DNA of 27,782 bases from a virus (IMGVR_UViG_3300043775_000771:1-27782); one strand, 5' to 3'; counted from the first letter of the stretch, positions 6,669 to 13,401 are shown. Program-made: numbers and translations. The notes: generated by a model not told the origin, from the sequence alone.

Positions 6669-6785
6669 TCAGAAGCGTTTTGGGTTGACGATTGAAGCGT
6701 GGTGGCAGCCCCACCCGATGTGGTTGCGGTAGTGTACAAGCGTCCACCTACGAGGCAAGCGTCTGTACGAAGATTCCAGTGGCAT
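6669..6785 (-). CDS. Candidate 38-residue basic peptide
   Basis: This short frame (MPLESSYRRLPRRWTLVHYR..., 38 residues, strongly basic with many aromatic residues) is supported only by context. It lies immediately after the 47-residue gene, has two AAAGG motifs 10 and 15 nt before the ATG, and its start codon touches the 3' arm of a 10-bp inverted repeat whose loop holds those motifs. No family is recognised and codon evidence is too short to judge. It may be nothing more than an intergenic frame. Confidence 0.25.
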   Translation of the reverse strand: MPLESSYRRLPRRWTLVHYRNHIGWGCHHASIVNPKRF

Positions 6786-6831
6786 ACCTGCACGGCCTTT
6801 CCTTTCCGAGCCTTGTGCGTTGTGCAGGTAT
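6784..6831. repeat. 10-bp perfect inverted repeat (ATACCTGCAC / GTGCAGGTAT)
   Basis: Arms are at 6784-6793 and 6822-6831 with a 28-nt loop, directly next to the stop codon of the 47-residue gene (6832-6834). As RNA on the minus strand it forms a stable stem whose loop is purine-rich. It could end or process that gene's message, or control a small downstream frame. The rest of 6528-6668 apart from the G run shows no gene or recognisable site. Confidence 0.75.
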
Positions 6832-6975
6832 CTAAGCAATGCGACCAAAAAAAGAGACAACGATGGTGGCAATGTCGAACACCGCTCGAGCAAGGGCGCT
6901 TTCTGTCCCCAGTTGCTGGCCCAGGTGCACCAGCGTCAGGGCAACCACCAAGTCGTTCCAAGACACTCTGCTCAT
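6832..6975 (-). CDS. 47-residue small hydrophobic protein
   Basis: A short gene begins at ATG 6975 with GGAG six nt upstream (GGAGAACGTC-ATG). The peptide starts MSRVSWNDLVVALTLVHLGQ and ends ARAVFDIATIVVSFFGRIA, giving two moderately hydrophobic stretches and few charges, as in small phage membrane proteins. It is the first gene downstream of the excisionase-like gene. No homologue is recognised. The ribosome site and hydrophobic pattern are the support. Confidence 0.5.
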   Translation of the reverse strand: MSRVSWNDLVVALTLVHLGQQLGTESALARAVFDIATIVVSFFGRIA

Positions 6976-7025
6976 GACGTTCTCCATTCGGGGGGAAGAG
7001 TAGTCTAGTTATCTGCGAAACGTCA

Positions 7026-7056
7026 ATAGGGACTTGAGAAGATTTTCTCGGCCTAT
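7026..7056 (-). terminator. Hairpin directly after the excisionase-like gene
   Basis: GAGAA-GATT-TTCTC (7036-7049) is nested inside ATAGG/CCTAT arms (7026-7030 and 7052-7056), only five nt past the stop at 7061. No T-run follows, so termination strength is uncertain. Just downstream on the minus strand TTGACG (about 7019-7024) resembles a -35 box, with a weak -10 (TACTCT) about 18 nt on, a possible promoter for the gene starting at 6975. Confidence 0.4.
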
Positions 7057-7060
7057 GAGA

Positions 7061-7357
7061 TCAGCCGCGCCTGCTGGCTGGCGGACGGCCTTGGCGTGTG
7101 CCGGCGGCACGCTCTGCCGCAATCACGTCTGCCCGCTCTCGTAGCTCAATGGCGTCATAGACGGGGCATCGTTTGCCAAATCTATGGTCTGACCAGATTT
7201 CCTTTTCGCGGGCCAGCTGCCGCAGGTAGCCCACGCCAACGCCCAGGATCTCGGCGGCCTCAGTGGTGCCTACGAGTTCCCGCTGTGTCTCCGTTGCCGT
7301 GTCCATGGCCAGGAGTTTAGCGGGCTGTCTAGCGGGTGTCAGTTTTTTCTTCGCCAT
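7061..7357 (-). CDS. Excisionase/MerR-like HTH DNA-binding protein
   Basis: The 98-residue product has a basic N-terminus (MAKKKLTPARQP) then LVGTTEAAEILGVGVGYLRQ, LAREKEIWSDHRFGKRCPVY, DAIELRERADV. This is the helix-turn-helix excisionase family pattern '(v)tt.EAAeiLGvs...v..la....i....fGkr.p.y...el'. A start at ATG 7357 is supported by the basic arm; an internal ATG (7303) is an alternative. The gene diverges from the integrase gene across 172 bp that carry repeated TGTAC motifs. It is probably the directionality factor (Xis) and/or an autorepressor of the int/early switch. Confidence 0.72.
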   Translation of the reverse strand: MAKKKLTPARQPAKLLAMDTATETQRELVGTTEAAEILGVGVGYLRQLAREKEIWSDHRFGKRCPVYDAIELRERADVIAAERAAGTRQGRPPASRRG

Positions 7358-7410
7358 GTTTCCAGTTCACGCAGTCCGATCAATCATACGGATTAACTCG
7401 CCTTGCCTGC

Positions 7411-7484
7411 TGTACTGGAAACGCTGTACAGTAGATTCGCGGCGATGTTTCTACCGGATGGGGTGTAGTTTGTACATTTGTACA
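7411..7484. promoter_or_regulatory. Cluster of TGTAC(A) motifs between int and the xis-like gene
   Basis: TGTAC at 7411, TGTACA at 7425, 7471 and 7479 occur within 74 bp. The last two are within a tandem TTTGTACA TTTGTACA. TGTACA is itself a palindrome, so each copy could bind a dimer half or full site. The location between divergent integrase and HTH genes is where operators and recombination-arm sites are expected. The rest of 7358-7529 holds only the int ribosome site. Confidence 0.55.
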
Positions 7485-7529
7485 CTATCCGCTAGCATCG
7501 CCTTTTTACCAGAAAATGGGAGGCGTGCG

Positions 7530-8471
7530 ATGACTCTGAGAGATTTGCTGATTGACCGGATTGCCCCGCTTAAAGGGCTGTCGGACAGGTCTGTGGCTAT
7601 GTATTCGGCAACGCTGGACAGGTTCCGCGACTACCTGGGGCATGAGCCCACGGTGGACGATCTGGATGATTTAACGGCCGCAAAGTTCCTGAGGTGGCGG
7701 CAGGCTACCCAGCACAGCAAGTGGAAGAAGATCTCGCCGGCCTCGCTGGCGAAAGACAGCGCCCACCTGCGGAGCCTGTGGACTTGGCTGGCCAAGAAAC
7801 GATGGAAACGCAGCAACGGCGAACTGGTGGAGTTCCCCGACTACGCCCGGCCTCGAGTCCCTAAGCCCGTTCCGAAGGCTTTCCGGGCCGAGGAGCTTGC
7901 CAGGCTTGTCGATACCGCCCGGCACAGGAAAGGCACCGTAGCGGGCAAGCCAGCGGCCTGGTACTGGGTGACCAAGATTCTCGCCATGTTCCAGACGGGC
8001 GAGCGAATCGGTGCTGTGCTCGAGCTTCGATGGGAGCAGGTGGATCTGGAGCGGCACACGCTGACGTTCTTGGCCGCCACCCGCAAAGGCCACAGGGAGA
8101 CGATTACGCGGGCGATCACGCCGGAACTGTCCAAGATGCTGGCCATGTGCAAAGGGGCCCCCAGCGAGCGTGTGTGGCCTTGGGTGGAGGATCGTGAGTT
8201 CCTGTCCATCTACGGCAGCCTGCGCGTGCTGTGTCGCACAGCTGGGGTGCCATACCACCCGTTTCATTCAATCCGGAAAAGCACAGCGAGTTATCTGAAG
8301 CGGGCAGGAATCTCAGCCAAGAAGCAGCTGGGGCACAGCAGCGAGGAGATGGCGGAAACCCACTATTACGACGAGGAGATAACGGGACGGGAGTCCAACT
8401 TAGACTACCTGCCAGACATCACGCAGCGGCCGGAAGACAGGCCCGACGCTGGGCCGGGCAGGCCGAGATGA
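7530..8471 (+). CDS. int: Tyrosine recombinase (phage integrase)
   Basis: The 313-residue product is a site-specific tyrosine recombinase. An N-terminal SAM-like core-binding domain (about 1-105) precedes the catalytic domain, with Arg159 in TGERIGAVLELRW, Lys186 in RKGHRE, the His246-x-x-Arg249 box in FHSIRKSTASYL, His269 in QLGHSS and a nucleophile Tyr279 or Tyr280 in ETHYYDEE. All key residues are present. The ATG at 7530 is chosen over farther upstream starts because GGGAGG sits six nt before it and the domain begins at once. It is the only plus-strand gene. It integrates and, with the divergent HTH protein, excises the phage genome. The extra Pro/Arg/Asp tail after 300 is probably disordered. 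Confidence 0.93.
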   Translation: MTLRDLLIDRIAPLKGLSDRSVAMYSATLDRFRDYLGHEPTVDDLDDLTAAKFLRWRQATQHSKWKKISPASLAKDSAHLRSLWTWLAKKRWKRSNGELVEFPDYARPRVPKPVPKAFRAEELARLVDTARHRKGTVAGKPAAWYWVTKILAMFQTGERIGAVLELRWEQVDLERHTLTFLAATRKGHRETITRAITPELSKMLAMCKGAPSERVWPWVEDREFLSIYGSLRVLCRTAGVPYHPFHSIRKSTASYLKRAGISAKKQLGHSSEEMAETHYYDEEITGRESNLDYLPDITQRPEDRPDAGPGRPR

Positions 8472-8479
8472 ACCCGGCA

Positions 8480-8530
8480 CAGGGCGAGCGACGGCGGGAA
8501 AGGGATAAAACCGCCGCCGCTCAAGCCCTG
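8480..8530. terminator. Large hairpin between convergent int and late operon
   Basis: CAGGGC GAGCG A CGGCGG, a 13-nt loop, then CCGCCG C CGCTC AA GCCCTG gives 17 base pairs with one mismatch and a two-base bulge. It fills the 66-bp gap between the integrase stop (8471) and the last late gene's stop (8538). The position suits a bidirectional transcription barrier protecting the convergent genes. There is no U-run on either strand, so factor-dependent or processing roles are possible, and an attP arm cannot be excluded. Confidence 0.6.
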
Positions 8531-8537
8531 GCCTAGG

Positions 8538-8744
8538 TCATCTGTCGGGCCAGCATTCGTAATACGCAGACTCGTCGTGCCTCGCCCGCTCTACTGCGGC
8601 CTCGCCCTTCACGCGGCTGAGATCTGCCAGCAACCGCAGCACGTCCGCTGCCAGCGTCCCGCTTGTGCCCGTGTACGCACCAGAGAACTGACGGGCCCGC
8701 ATCTCGCACTCAAGCAGGTAGGCGTCAGTGAGCGGCTCAGCCAC
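8538..8744 (-). CDS. Small hypothetical protein, last gene of the late operon
   Basis: The 68-residue product (MAEPLTDAYLLECEMRARQF then SGAYTGTSGTLAADVLRLLA) is helical with a Gly/Thr/Ser turn and an acidic, aromatic C-terminus. The GTG at 8744 is chosen because GGGAGG lies seven nt upstream and it overlaps the preceding gene's stop by eight nt; the farther upstream in-frame start at 8798 would overlap that gene more deeply. The family is not named by me. Confidence 0.6.
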   Translation of the reverse strand: MAEPLTDAYLLECEMRARQFSGAYTGTSGTLAADVLRLLADLSRVKGEAAVERARHDESAYYECWPDR

Positions 8745-9309
8745 GTTTGGCCTCCCGCAACTTGAGCAGGCAGATGAGCGACCAGTTGGCGGCGTCAATC
8801 AAGGCGTTCTCGTAGTCGACGGGCTGGCCGTTGGCGTACTTCTGCATCCGCACCACGCAGTCAGACAAGTCGCACAACGCTCGACGCCATGGCTCGACGC
8901 CGCACTTGGCCGACGCGGTGACGTTCTCAAACGGATCTGCCGCACCGCCATACGATGCCGTCTTTTCGTAGTGCAGCTGCCGCAACTCCTCAAGCAGTTC
9001 CAGAAACGGCAACGAGCCGGGCCGCTGTTCGTGCGTGATGCCGTCGCCGGCTAGACGCTCTAGGGCCTCGTCTAGTTCGTCTTGCGTTAGGCCAGCCCGG
9101 TGCAGGTGGTGCTCGTGCAGCAGGTGCTCGATGTATGGCTTATCGACGTGTTGCGTTTCCTCTGCTTCTGCGACAGATGACGCAGCATCTGTCGCCGCCT
9201 GCGACACGCCATACCATTCCTCAAGTGGCCTTCCTTCGGCTTGCGCCTCGCGGCGTGCCTCGACTGCGTTTCGTAGCGTTTCGTTTGCTTCTGCGATTGA
9301 CGGGCTCAT
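8737..9309 (-). CDS. MazG/DUF1599-like nucleotide-metabolism-associated protein
   Basis: The 190-residue product has a helical, Glu/Ala-rich N-terminal half (1-100) and a C-terminal region LHYEKTASYGGAADPFENVT then SAKCGVEPWRRALCDLSDCV and a closing DYENALIDAANWSLICLLKL. The 'KtasYG...dpfeN......g..pw...l..l.dcv.R...y..g....yEnal.DaanW..i' layout resembles the four-helix MazG/DUF1599 family associated with nucleotide pyrophosphatase or modification genes. The ATG at 9309 has AAAGGACGCCG just before it; an upstream start at 9432 lacks support. NTP hydrolysis is an inference from this resemblance, and the full MazG metal-binding ExxE pairs are not clear. Confidence 0.6.
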   Translation of the reverse strand: MSPSIAEANETLRNAVEARREAQAEGRPLEEWYGVSQAATDAASSVAEAEETQHVDKPYIEHLLHEHHLHRAGLTQDELDEALERLAGDGITHEQRPGSLPFLELLEELRQLHYEKTASYGGAADPFENVTASAKCGVEPWRRALCDLSDCVVRMQKYANGQPVDYENALIDAANWSLICLLKLREAKRG

Positions 9310-9478
9310 CGGCGTCCTTTCGTGTGGCGTGCAGTGCGCAGGTTTCGCTAATCCAAAACACCGGAGCGGTGCCCCAGAAAAACCCGCGTCCGTGGTGATT
9401 GTCCAACACGGGGCAAGTGCAGCCGGCTTCAATCGCTGCGTCGCTGCCTGGTGTTGGCTTACTCGTCATCGTTGTCAT
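9221..9478 (-). CDS. Small Cys-containing phage protein (CTCPVLDN motif)
   Basis: This frame begins MTTMTSKPTPGSDAAIEAGC and carries CTCPVLDNHHGRGFFWG, FWISETCALH, a pattern I associate with short conserved phage proteins of unknown function (PGS..A...GC.CPv.DN..G.G.....FW....CplH). Starts at 9478 or 9469 (ATG) both fall in the end of the metallophosphoesterase gene. The C-terminal 30 residues overlap the next gene in another frame and look basic and unstructured, so the functional part is probably the first 55 residues. Spaced Cys and His residues suggest metal binding. Confidence 0.6.
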   Translation of the reverse strand: MTTMTSKPTPGSDAAIEAGCTCPVLDNHHGRGFFWGTAPVFWISETCALHATRKDADEPVNRRSKRNATKRSRGTPRGASRRKAT

Positions 9479-10361
9479 CGCGTGGCGAGTCGTGGAAAGA
9501 CGCACGCAGTTCAGTGTGGTCCGTGTTCCACCGAAGCAGCATCCACCAACCGCCAAGCGGCCTGCTACTCATGCCCTTCTCAACGGCCCAGCCATCGGTA
9601 AGGCACTCTTGCTTGTAGGCCGCACTTCGCACCAAGTGGATAGGCCTCACCCGCACGAGCCCCGTAGGTGAGAGCCGTTGCCGGCTGGCCTCAATGAGCG
9701 TCCGCTGGTGGACGTGCCCTGCGTGAACGCAGTCAGCGTCCACGTCCGTGAGGTAGCGGCTGTAGTCAATGACGCCGCGAGTCACCGGGCCACCGCCACC
9801 GTACCCGTGGTGATACCAAAGCCGATAGAGGGCGGTGCTCGTCTTTCCGGCCTTGGCCCGGAACATCACCCAGCCTGAGTAGCCAGCGTGTCGGCACTTG
9901 CTGCCACGCACTCGCAGCTGCTCGACGAGCCTGGTGGTCAGGCACGTCTCCATCCGCTTCCGCACAGCCGTCTCGTGGTTGCCCGGCGTGATCAGGGCCA
10001 TCTGCTCGCGGTACGGCTCGAGGTACTCGGCGCACTGGGTAACAATGTCGTCGTAGTAGTTGCCGCGTTGGAACTCGGGCCGCACGTCCCACTTGCCGTT
10101 CGATCGCGGGTCGTACTTGCCACCCATCGCGTCGAAGTGATCGCCAATGCTGAGCACTGCGGCGTTGAGTTCGCGGGCTTTCGTGAGATCCGCAGACAAC
10201 TTCTCTCTGTTGCACTTCACTGAGTCCCAATGCCAGTCACTAGAGAGCAGCACCCAGAGACGCTGGCTAAAGTCAATGCGGGTGACGCTGCCTTCAAGGC
10301 TGGTGACGTTCCACGGGTCTGATGCGTTCTTGCGGCGGAATGTGCCAGAGCTACGGCCCAT
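9459..10361 (-). CDS. Calcineurin-like metallophosphoesterase
   Basis: The 300-residue product contains the ordered metal-binding motifs of the superfamily: SDWHWD (Asp42, His44), IGDHFD (Asp74), PGNHE (Asn128, His129), YHHG (His184-185) and GHVH (215-218). These bind two metals and hydrolyse phosphodiesters or phosphomonoesters. A His replaces the more usual Asn after GD (GDHFD rather than GDxxD/N), a small departure. It overlaps the peptidase gene's end by 11 nt and is located in the late operon downstream of tail genes. Substrate is unknown; nucleic-acid processing or nucleotide salvage are possibilities. Confidence 0.87.
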   Translation of the reverse strand: MGRSSGTFRRKNASDPWNVTSLEGSVTRIDFSQRLWVLLSSDWHWDSVKCNREKLSADLTKARELNAAVLSIGDHFDAMGGKYDPRSNGKWDVRPEFQRGNYYDDIVTQCAEYLEPYREQMALITPGNHETAVRKRMETCLTTRLVEQLRVRGSKCRHAGYSGWVMFRAKAGKTSTALYRLWYHHGYGGGGPVTRGVIDYSRYLTDVDADCVHAGHVHQRTLIEASRQRLSPTGLVRVRPIHLVRSAAYKQECLTDGWAVEKGMSSRPLGGWWMLLRWNTDHTELRASFHDSPRDDNDDE

Positions 10362-10638
10362 CAGTTACCTCGCGGAAGTTCAACGCATAGAGAACCTTGG
10401 CGATGTCCTTGCCTGCCTGCTCGACGTGCTCTTCGCTGGCGGTAGGAAAAAGCGCATGGAGTAGCTCGTGCGTCAGGATCGTGAGCTTGTGCCGGCCCTT
10501 GAGCCCGCTGTGAATCAATATCCTTGGCCGCTTGCTCTTCTGGCTGTAGGTGTAGCCGTACGCCTGGCCCTTAAGGTCCGTGAACCGGACGAGCCACCGC
10601 TCGTCGCCGTTGAGTGTGAATACGTGGTCCTCGGGCAC
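10351..10638 (-). CDS. Small zinc metallopeptidase-like protein (HExxH)
   Basis: The 95-residue product carries LTILTHELLHALFPTASEEH, an HExxH zinc site with a further His/Glu region about ten residues on, preceded by a beta-rich domain (WLVRFTDLKGQAYGYTYSQK then RPRILIHSGL). This is the SprT/minigluzincin-like architecture seen in small phage proteins. The GTG at 10638 is chosen because AAAGGAG sits six nt upstream; a longer frame from 10755 lies over the preceding Zn-finger gene and has no site. It may be an active protease of virion maturation or simply a zinc-binding fold. Confidence 0.72.
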   Translation of the reverse strand: MPEDHVFTLNGDERWLVRFTDLKGQAYGYTYSQKSKRPRILIHSGLKGRHKLTILTHELLHALFPTASEEHVEQAGKDIAKVLYALNFREVTDGP

Positions 10639-10672
10639 GGCCGGCTCCTTTGCACGTAGGTTGGCAGGGCTG

Positions 10673-10924
10673 TCAACCGATGCCGATCTTGCGGCCCAGT
10701 TCGTTGAGCGCCTCAGCCCTCTGAGAGCATCCACACGGGCGGCCGATAGCGGCACTCACTCGCTCTTCAGTGATACCTATTGCGGACAGGCCAGCTTTCA
10801 CTATGTCGCCCAGGCCACGCGGCGGCACAGGCGTTCCGCAATTGCGGCGGACGTGCGGAGCGGAGACTGCCGCGCCGCAGACGCGACAGCGGAGCGATGA
10901 CGGGTCGATGTCGCAATTGATCAT
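10673..10924 (-). CDS. Small Cys-rich protein, probable zinc binding
   Basis: The 83-residue product begins MINCDIDPSSLRCRVCGAAV and has a CxxC pair followed by a Cys at about residue 29, then GLGDIVKAGLSAIGITEERV and a second Cys cluster RPCGCSQRAEALNELGRKIG. The ending 'cgCs.Rq..LN..g..lGig' is a pattern I associate with short late proteins of this phage type. A zinc ribbon plus a helical hook fits. The function is unknown. Confidence 0.6.
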   Translation of the reverse strand: MINCDIDPSSLRCRVCGAAVSAPHVRRNCGTPVPPRGLGDIVKAGLSAIGITEERVSAAIGRPCGCSQRAEALNELGRKIGIG

Positions 10925-10944
10925 TCCGACCGTCTGCCTTGTTA

Positions 10945-11766
10945 CTAGCAGCCAGAGTCCAACGCTGTGAATCCTGGAAACGATCCGGACGAATAGACAA
11001 ACCGCAGCGCGTCCACCTTAATTTTATCTTCTGCGGTAAGCCAAAGCCTAGTAGGTGAGCCAAGGACGGTGCTCAGGCCAGAACGTGAAGTCACTCCTCC
11101 GAATCCAGGCAGAGAAAATCCCACACGCTCAGCTTGAGAACTCATCGGAAGGACGCAAACAGGATAGAGGAAGCTCGTAAATGCGGTTGGCAAATAAACA
11201 TCCACATAACCGCCTATGGTTTGCGTTTCAGTATCTGTGAATGCCTTGGAGTCGTAAGTAACAAGAGGCGTTAGCGAATAGTCCTGCTGCCTGATGTCAT
11301 GCCACCAGTACTGAGGACTAACATTTACGCCACTGCCGCCAAGGAAATGCCAGGCGTTTGCGCTGCTATACCACGACGACCCAGCCATTGCGGATTCGCT
11401 CTTAATGTCGGCGAGCACAACTCTCGGCCCCTTCTTTACTCTGATCGTCATGTCTGACTTGCACAACCGAGCCGCCTCAGATTGTCCGCCAGGGTACGCA
11501 AACGAAAACTCTAGGGTGAATGAATGCGTTTCGGTGTACTTGTACGTTCCGCTTCCGCTGTCGTACGCGAGGGAGTAAGTCCCGGCAGACACGGCTGGCG
11601 TGTAGATTGTCGCCTTCTTTGCCGTGCCTAAGTCCCACTCCAGAGTGCCGTACTTCGCTGAAGATGCGGCGAGGTCCACCTCAATCGAGTCTGGATTGTT
11701 ATAAGGCCAGCCGGGCCATCCGCCGGCCGAACACAAGCAGCACGCGCACCCCGGCAGCAGCACCAT
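10945..11766 (-). CDS. Putative tail/structural protein with Cys-rich N-terminus
   Basis: The 273-residue product starts at the ATG in TGATG overlap with the upstream gene (GTG codons three and nine nt upstream are alternatives). It opens MVLLPGCACCLCSAGGWPGW, with four Cys within six residues, then becomes a Thr/Ser/Gly/Tyr-rich beta protein (TYSLAYDSGSGTYKYTETHS, YWWHDIRQQDYSLTPLVTYD). The beta-rich composition and location after the tape measure suggest a tail-tip or fibre protein. The opening has an LPGC box, but the hydrophobic stretch before it is too short for a convincing lipoprotein signal, and a folded Cys knob is as likely. Confidence 0.6.
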   Translation of the reverse strand: MVLLPGCACCLCSAGGWPGWPYNNPDSIEVDLAASSAKYGTLEWDLGTAKKATIYTPAVSAGTYSLAYDSGSGTYKYTETHSFTLEFSFAYPGGQSEAARLCKSDMTIRVKKGPRVVLADIKSESAMAGSSWYSSANAWHFLGGSGVNVSPQYWWHDIRQQDYSLTPLVTYDSKAFTDTETQTIGGYVDVYLPTAFTSFLYPVCVLPMSSQAERVGFSLPGFGGVTSRSGLSTVLGSPTRLWLTAEDKIKVDALRFVYSSGSFPGFTALDSGC

Positions 11767-12146
11767 CACGAGCACTCCGCGGCGATCAGGTACCACGCTG
11801 TGCCGTCTTTGGCGATCGCGCAGTTTTTTGTTGTAGACGTTGATGTAGTTCCGGTGATTGCCACGAAGATGTTTTGGGCCACCGCAGTGTTGGGCGGTGA
11901 CGCTACCCCAAGAAACGTCACCACCTTGGCAGTGTTCTTGCTCCACGAACCCGTAAACGTGCAGACGCGGAAAACCTTGCTGCCGCCCGGCATCGGATGG
12001 TCAAACGTCAGCCCCGGTTGATTCCGGTCGCCGGCCTCGACGGTGCGAACCGCCTTTGCGATCCGCTGGGCCGCACCTCGAGAAAACGACACGAACGACT
12101 TGCCAGCCGCCTGCCCTGCGCCGTTGCTTGCTCCCTGCTCTGCCAC
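11766..12146 (-). CDS. Hypothetical tail-region protein
   Basis: This 126-residue product begins at a GTG with GAGGG upstream. It has a helical N-terminus (SFVSFSRGAAQRIAKAVRTV) followed by a beta-rich, Thr/Ser-rich body (VFRVCTFTGSWSKNTAKVVT, IFVAITGTTSTSTTKNCAIA) ending AWYLIAAECS. The helix-then-beta layout fits a small trimeric fibre or adaptor in the tail tip. No named family is recognised. Confidence 0.6.
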   Translation of the reverse strand: MAEQGASNGAGQAAGKSFVSFSRGAAQRIAKAVRTVEAGDRNQPGLTFDHPMPGGSKVFRVCTFTGSWSKNTAKVVTFLGVASPPNTAVAQNIFVAITGTTSTSTTKNCAIAKDGTAWYLIAAECS

Positions 12147-12148
12147 GG

Positions 12149-12526
12149 TCAGCCCTCAACGATGCTGACCACCAGCTGCGTGCCGGCGAGGTTGGACTGA
12201 GCCGCGTAGTTGCCAGCAGCCAGACGCCCTACGGCAGCCTCGCCGCCCTTGAGCGACACGCAAGGCACGAGAGCCCCTGCGGATAGCTGCCCAAACGAAA
12301 CGGCCGCTGTGGACACCGTGGACAGGTTACGGGCGAAGAACAGGCCAACGCTAGACATCGTGGCCGTTGTGATTGCCACAGTGCCGGCGGCGTTGGTCCC
12401 CGGCGTGAGCGTCAGCGTGTTGATGCCGCTGGCGCTGCAGTCAGCAGTGACGCCAGACGCCACCAGAGCTTGATTGAGCGAGCCCTTGGCTAACTGGGCG
12501 TTGATATTCCAGGTGAGATCAGGCAT
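12149..12526 (-). CDS. Hypothetical tail-region protein
   Basis: The 125-residue product (MPDLTWNINAQLAKGSLNQA...) is low in charge and rich in Ala, Thr, Ser and Val, with alternating beta strands. AGGAG five nt before the ATG supports the start. It lies two nt before the next gene. Composition suggests a structural virion protein, perhaps a tail-tip decoration, but no family is recognised. Confidence 0.6.
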   Translation of the reverse strand: MPDLTWNINAQLAKGSLNQALVASGVTADCSASGINTLTLTPGTNAAGTVAITTATMSSVGLFFARNLSTVSTAAVSFGQLSAGALVPCVSLKGGEAAVGRLAAGNYAAQSNLAGTQLVVSIVEG

Positions 12527-12534
12527 GGCTGCTC

Positions 12535-13401
12535 CTACTGCTGTGTTGGCGTTCCGAAATATTGCTGAAAGTTCACGGCCTTGTGCACGCGGCGAACCAG
12601 AATAGTTGGTGCCCCGCTTGAGATGGCACCTTCCGTCGTGAGCGGCTGCGGATTGCTAGACGGCACCTTGTCGCCGCTGTCGGTGTCGATGACGTAAGCC
12701 CGTTTCTTGGTGCCGCCGTCCAGGTAATTCCACCCGACGTTGGGCAGCTGGAGCGGCCACCCGTCAGGGCGATACTCCAGCGTCACCTCGACTTGCCAGT
12801 AGCGGACCTCGACTTCGTTTACCACCTCGACGGCAGGCGTGGCTGCGATGCCCGAGCACTTCCATGTGTACGGCTCAGCCCCAAGGTACGAAGACGAGTT
12901 TACGGCGTTCGTAACTGTCGTGGCCAACCCGTAGTCAAACGTCTGGCGGTTGCCGCTGATGGACGCTTGCAGCGTCGAAATATCCGCCTGCACGCCCTCA
13001 AAGAAATCCTGAGCAGAGTTCTGGAGGGGCGTAAGAACGTCGCCTTCCTCGTAGTAGTAGAGCGCCGGCACTTGCAGGCCCCCGGTGCTCCACTTCCAGA
13101 TGTCTGCTCGAGCCAGCGGGTTAGGGTCTACGTTCTGCTGCTTGGGCAGTTCGTAGTCCCACGTCACTTCATAGTGCCAGCGTGAGCCGTTGTAGTTGGC
13201 GACGCCAACATTCATGGCCTTGCAGTATGACGCCTCTGGGTGGGCAGCCAGAAACGAAATGCCAGGAGCATTGGCGATTGCTGTCTGAGGAGTCGCCGGG
13301 TCGTCCACCTCTACGACGAACTTGCGCTGAAAGGTGGGAGCTTCGCCAAACTTCCGCGAAGCGGCGACGGTGGCGAGCTCGGTGTAGGAAAGGATGGCCA
13401 T
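12535..13401 (-). CDS. Hypothetical tail protein (after tape measure)
   Basis: The 288-residue product starts in a TGATG overlap with the tape measure stop. Its content is beta-rich and aromatic (YNGSRWHYEVTWDYELPKQQ, PALYYYEEGDVLTPLQNSAQ, VRYWQVEVTLEYRPDGWPLQ, GGTKKRAYVIDTDSGDKVPS), with an Arg/His C-terminus. In siphoviruses the gene after the tape measure encodes the distal tail or hub-type protein. The position supports a tail-tip role, but no Dit signature is visible to me. Confidence 0.65.
   Translation of the reverse strand: MAILSYTELATVAASRKFGEAPTFQRKFVVEVDDPATPQTAIANAPGISFLAAHPEASYCKAMNVGVANYNGSRWHYEVTWDYELPKQQNVDPNPLARADIWKWSTGGLQVPALYYYEEGDVLTPLQNSAQDFFEGVQADISTLQASISGNRQTFDYGLATTVTNAVNSSSYLGAEPYTWKCSGIAATPAVEVVNEVEVRYWQVEVTLEYRPDGWPLQLPNVGWNYLDGGTKKRAYVIDTDSGDKVPSSNPQPLTTEGAISSGAPTILVRRVHKAVNFQQYFGTPTQQ

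Noticed and set aside
6605-6961. 118-residue minus-strand frame with several Cys
   Set aside because: It overlaps the 47-residue gene that has a good ribosome site, crosses a 10-bp inverted repeat and shows no domain.
10351-10755. 134-residue version of the HExxH protein
   Set aside because: Its first 39 residues lie over the upstream Zn-finger gene and have no ribosome site, whereas GTG 10638 has AAAGGAG at ideal distance.
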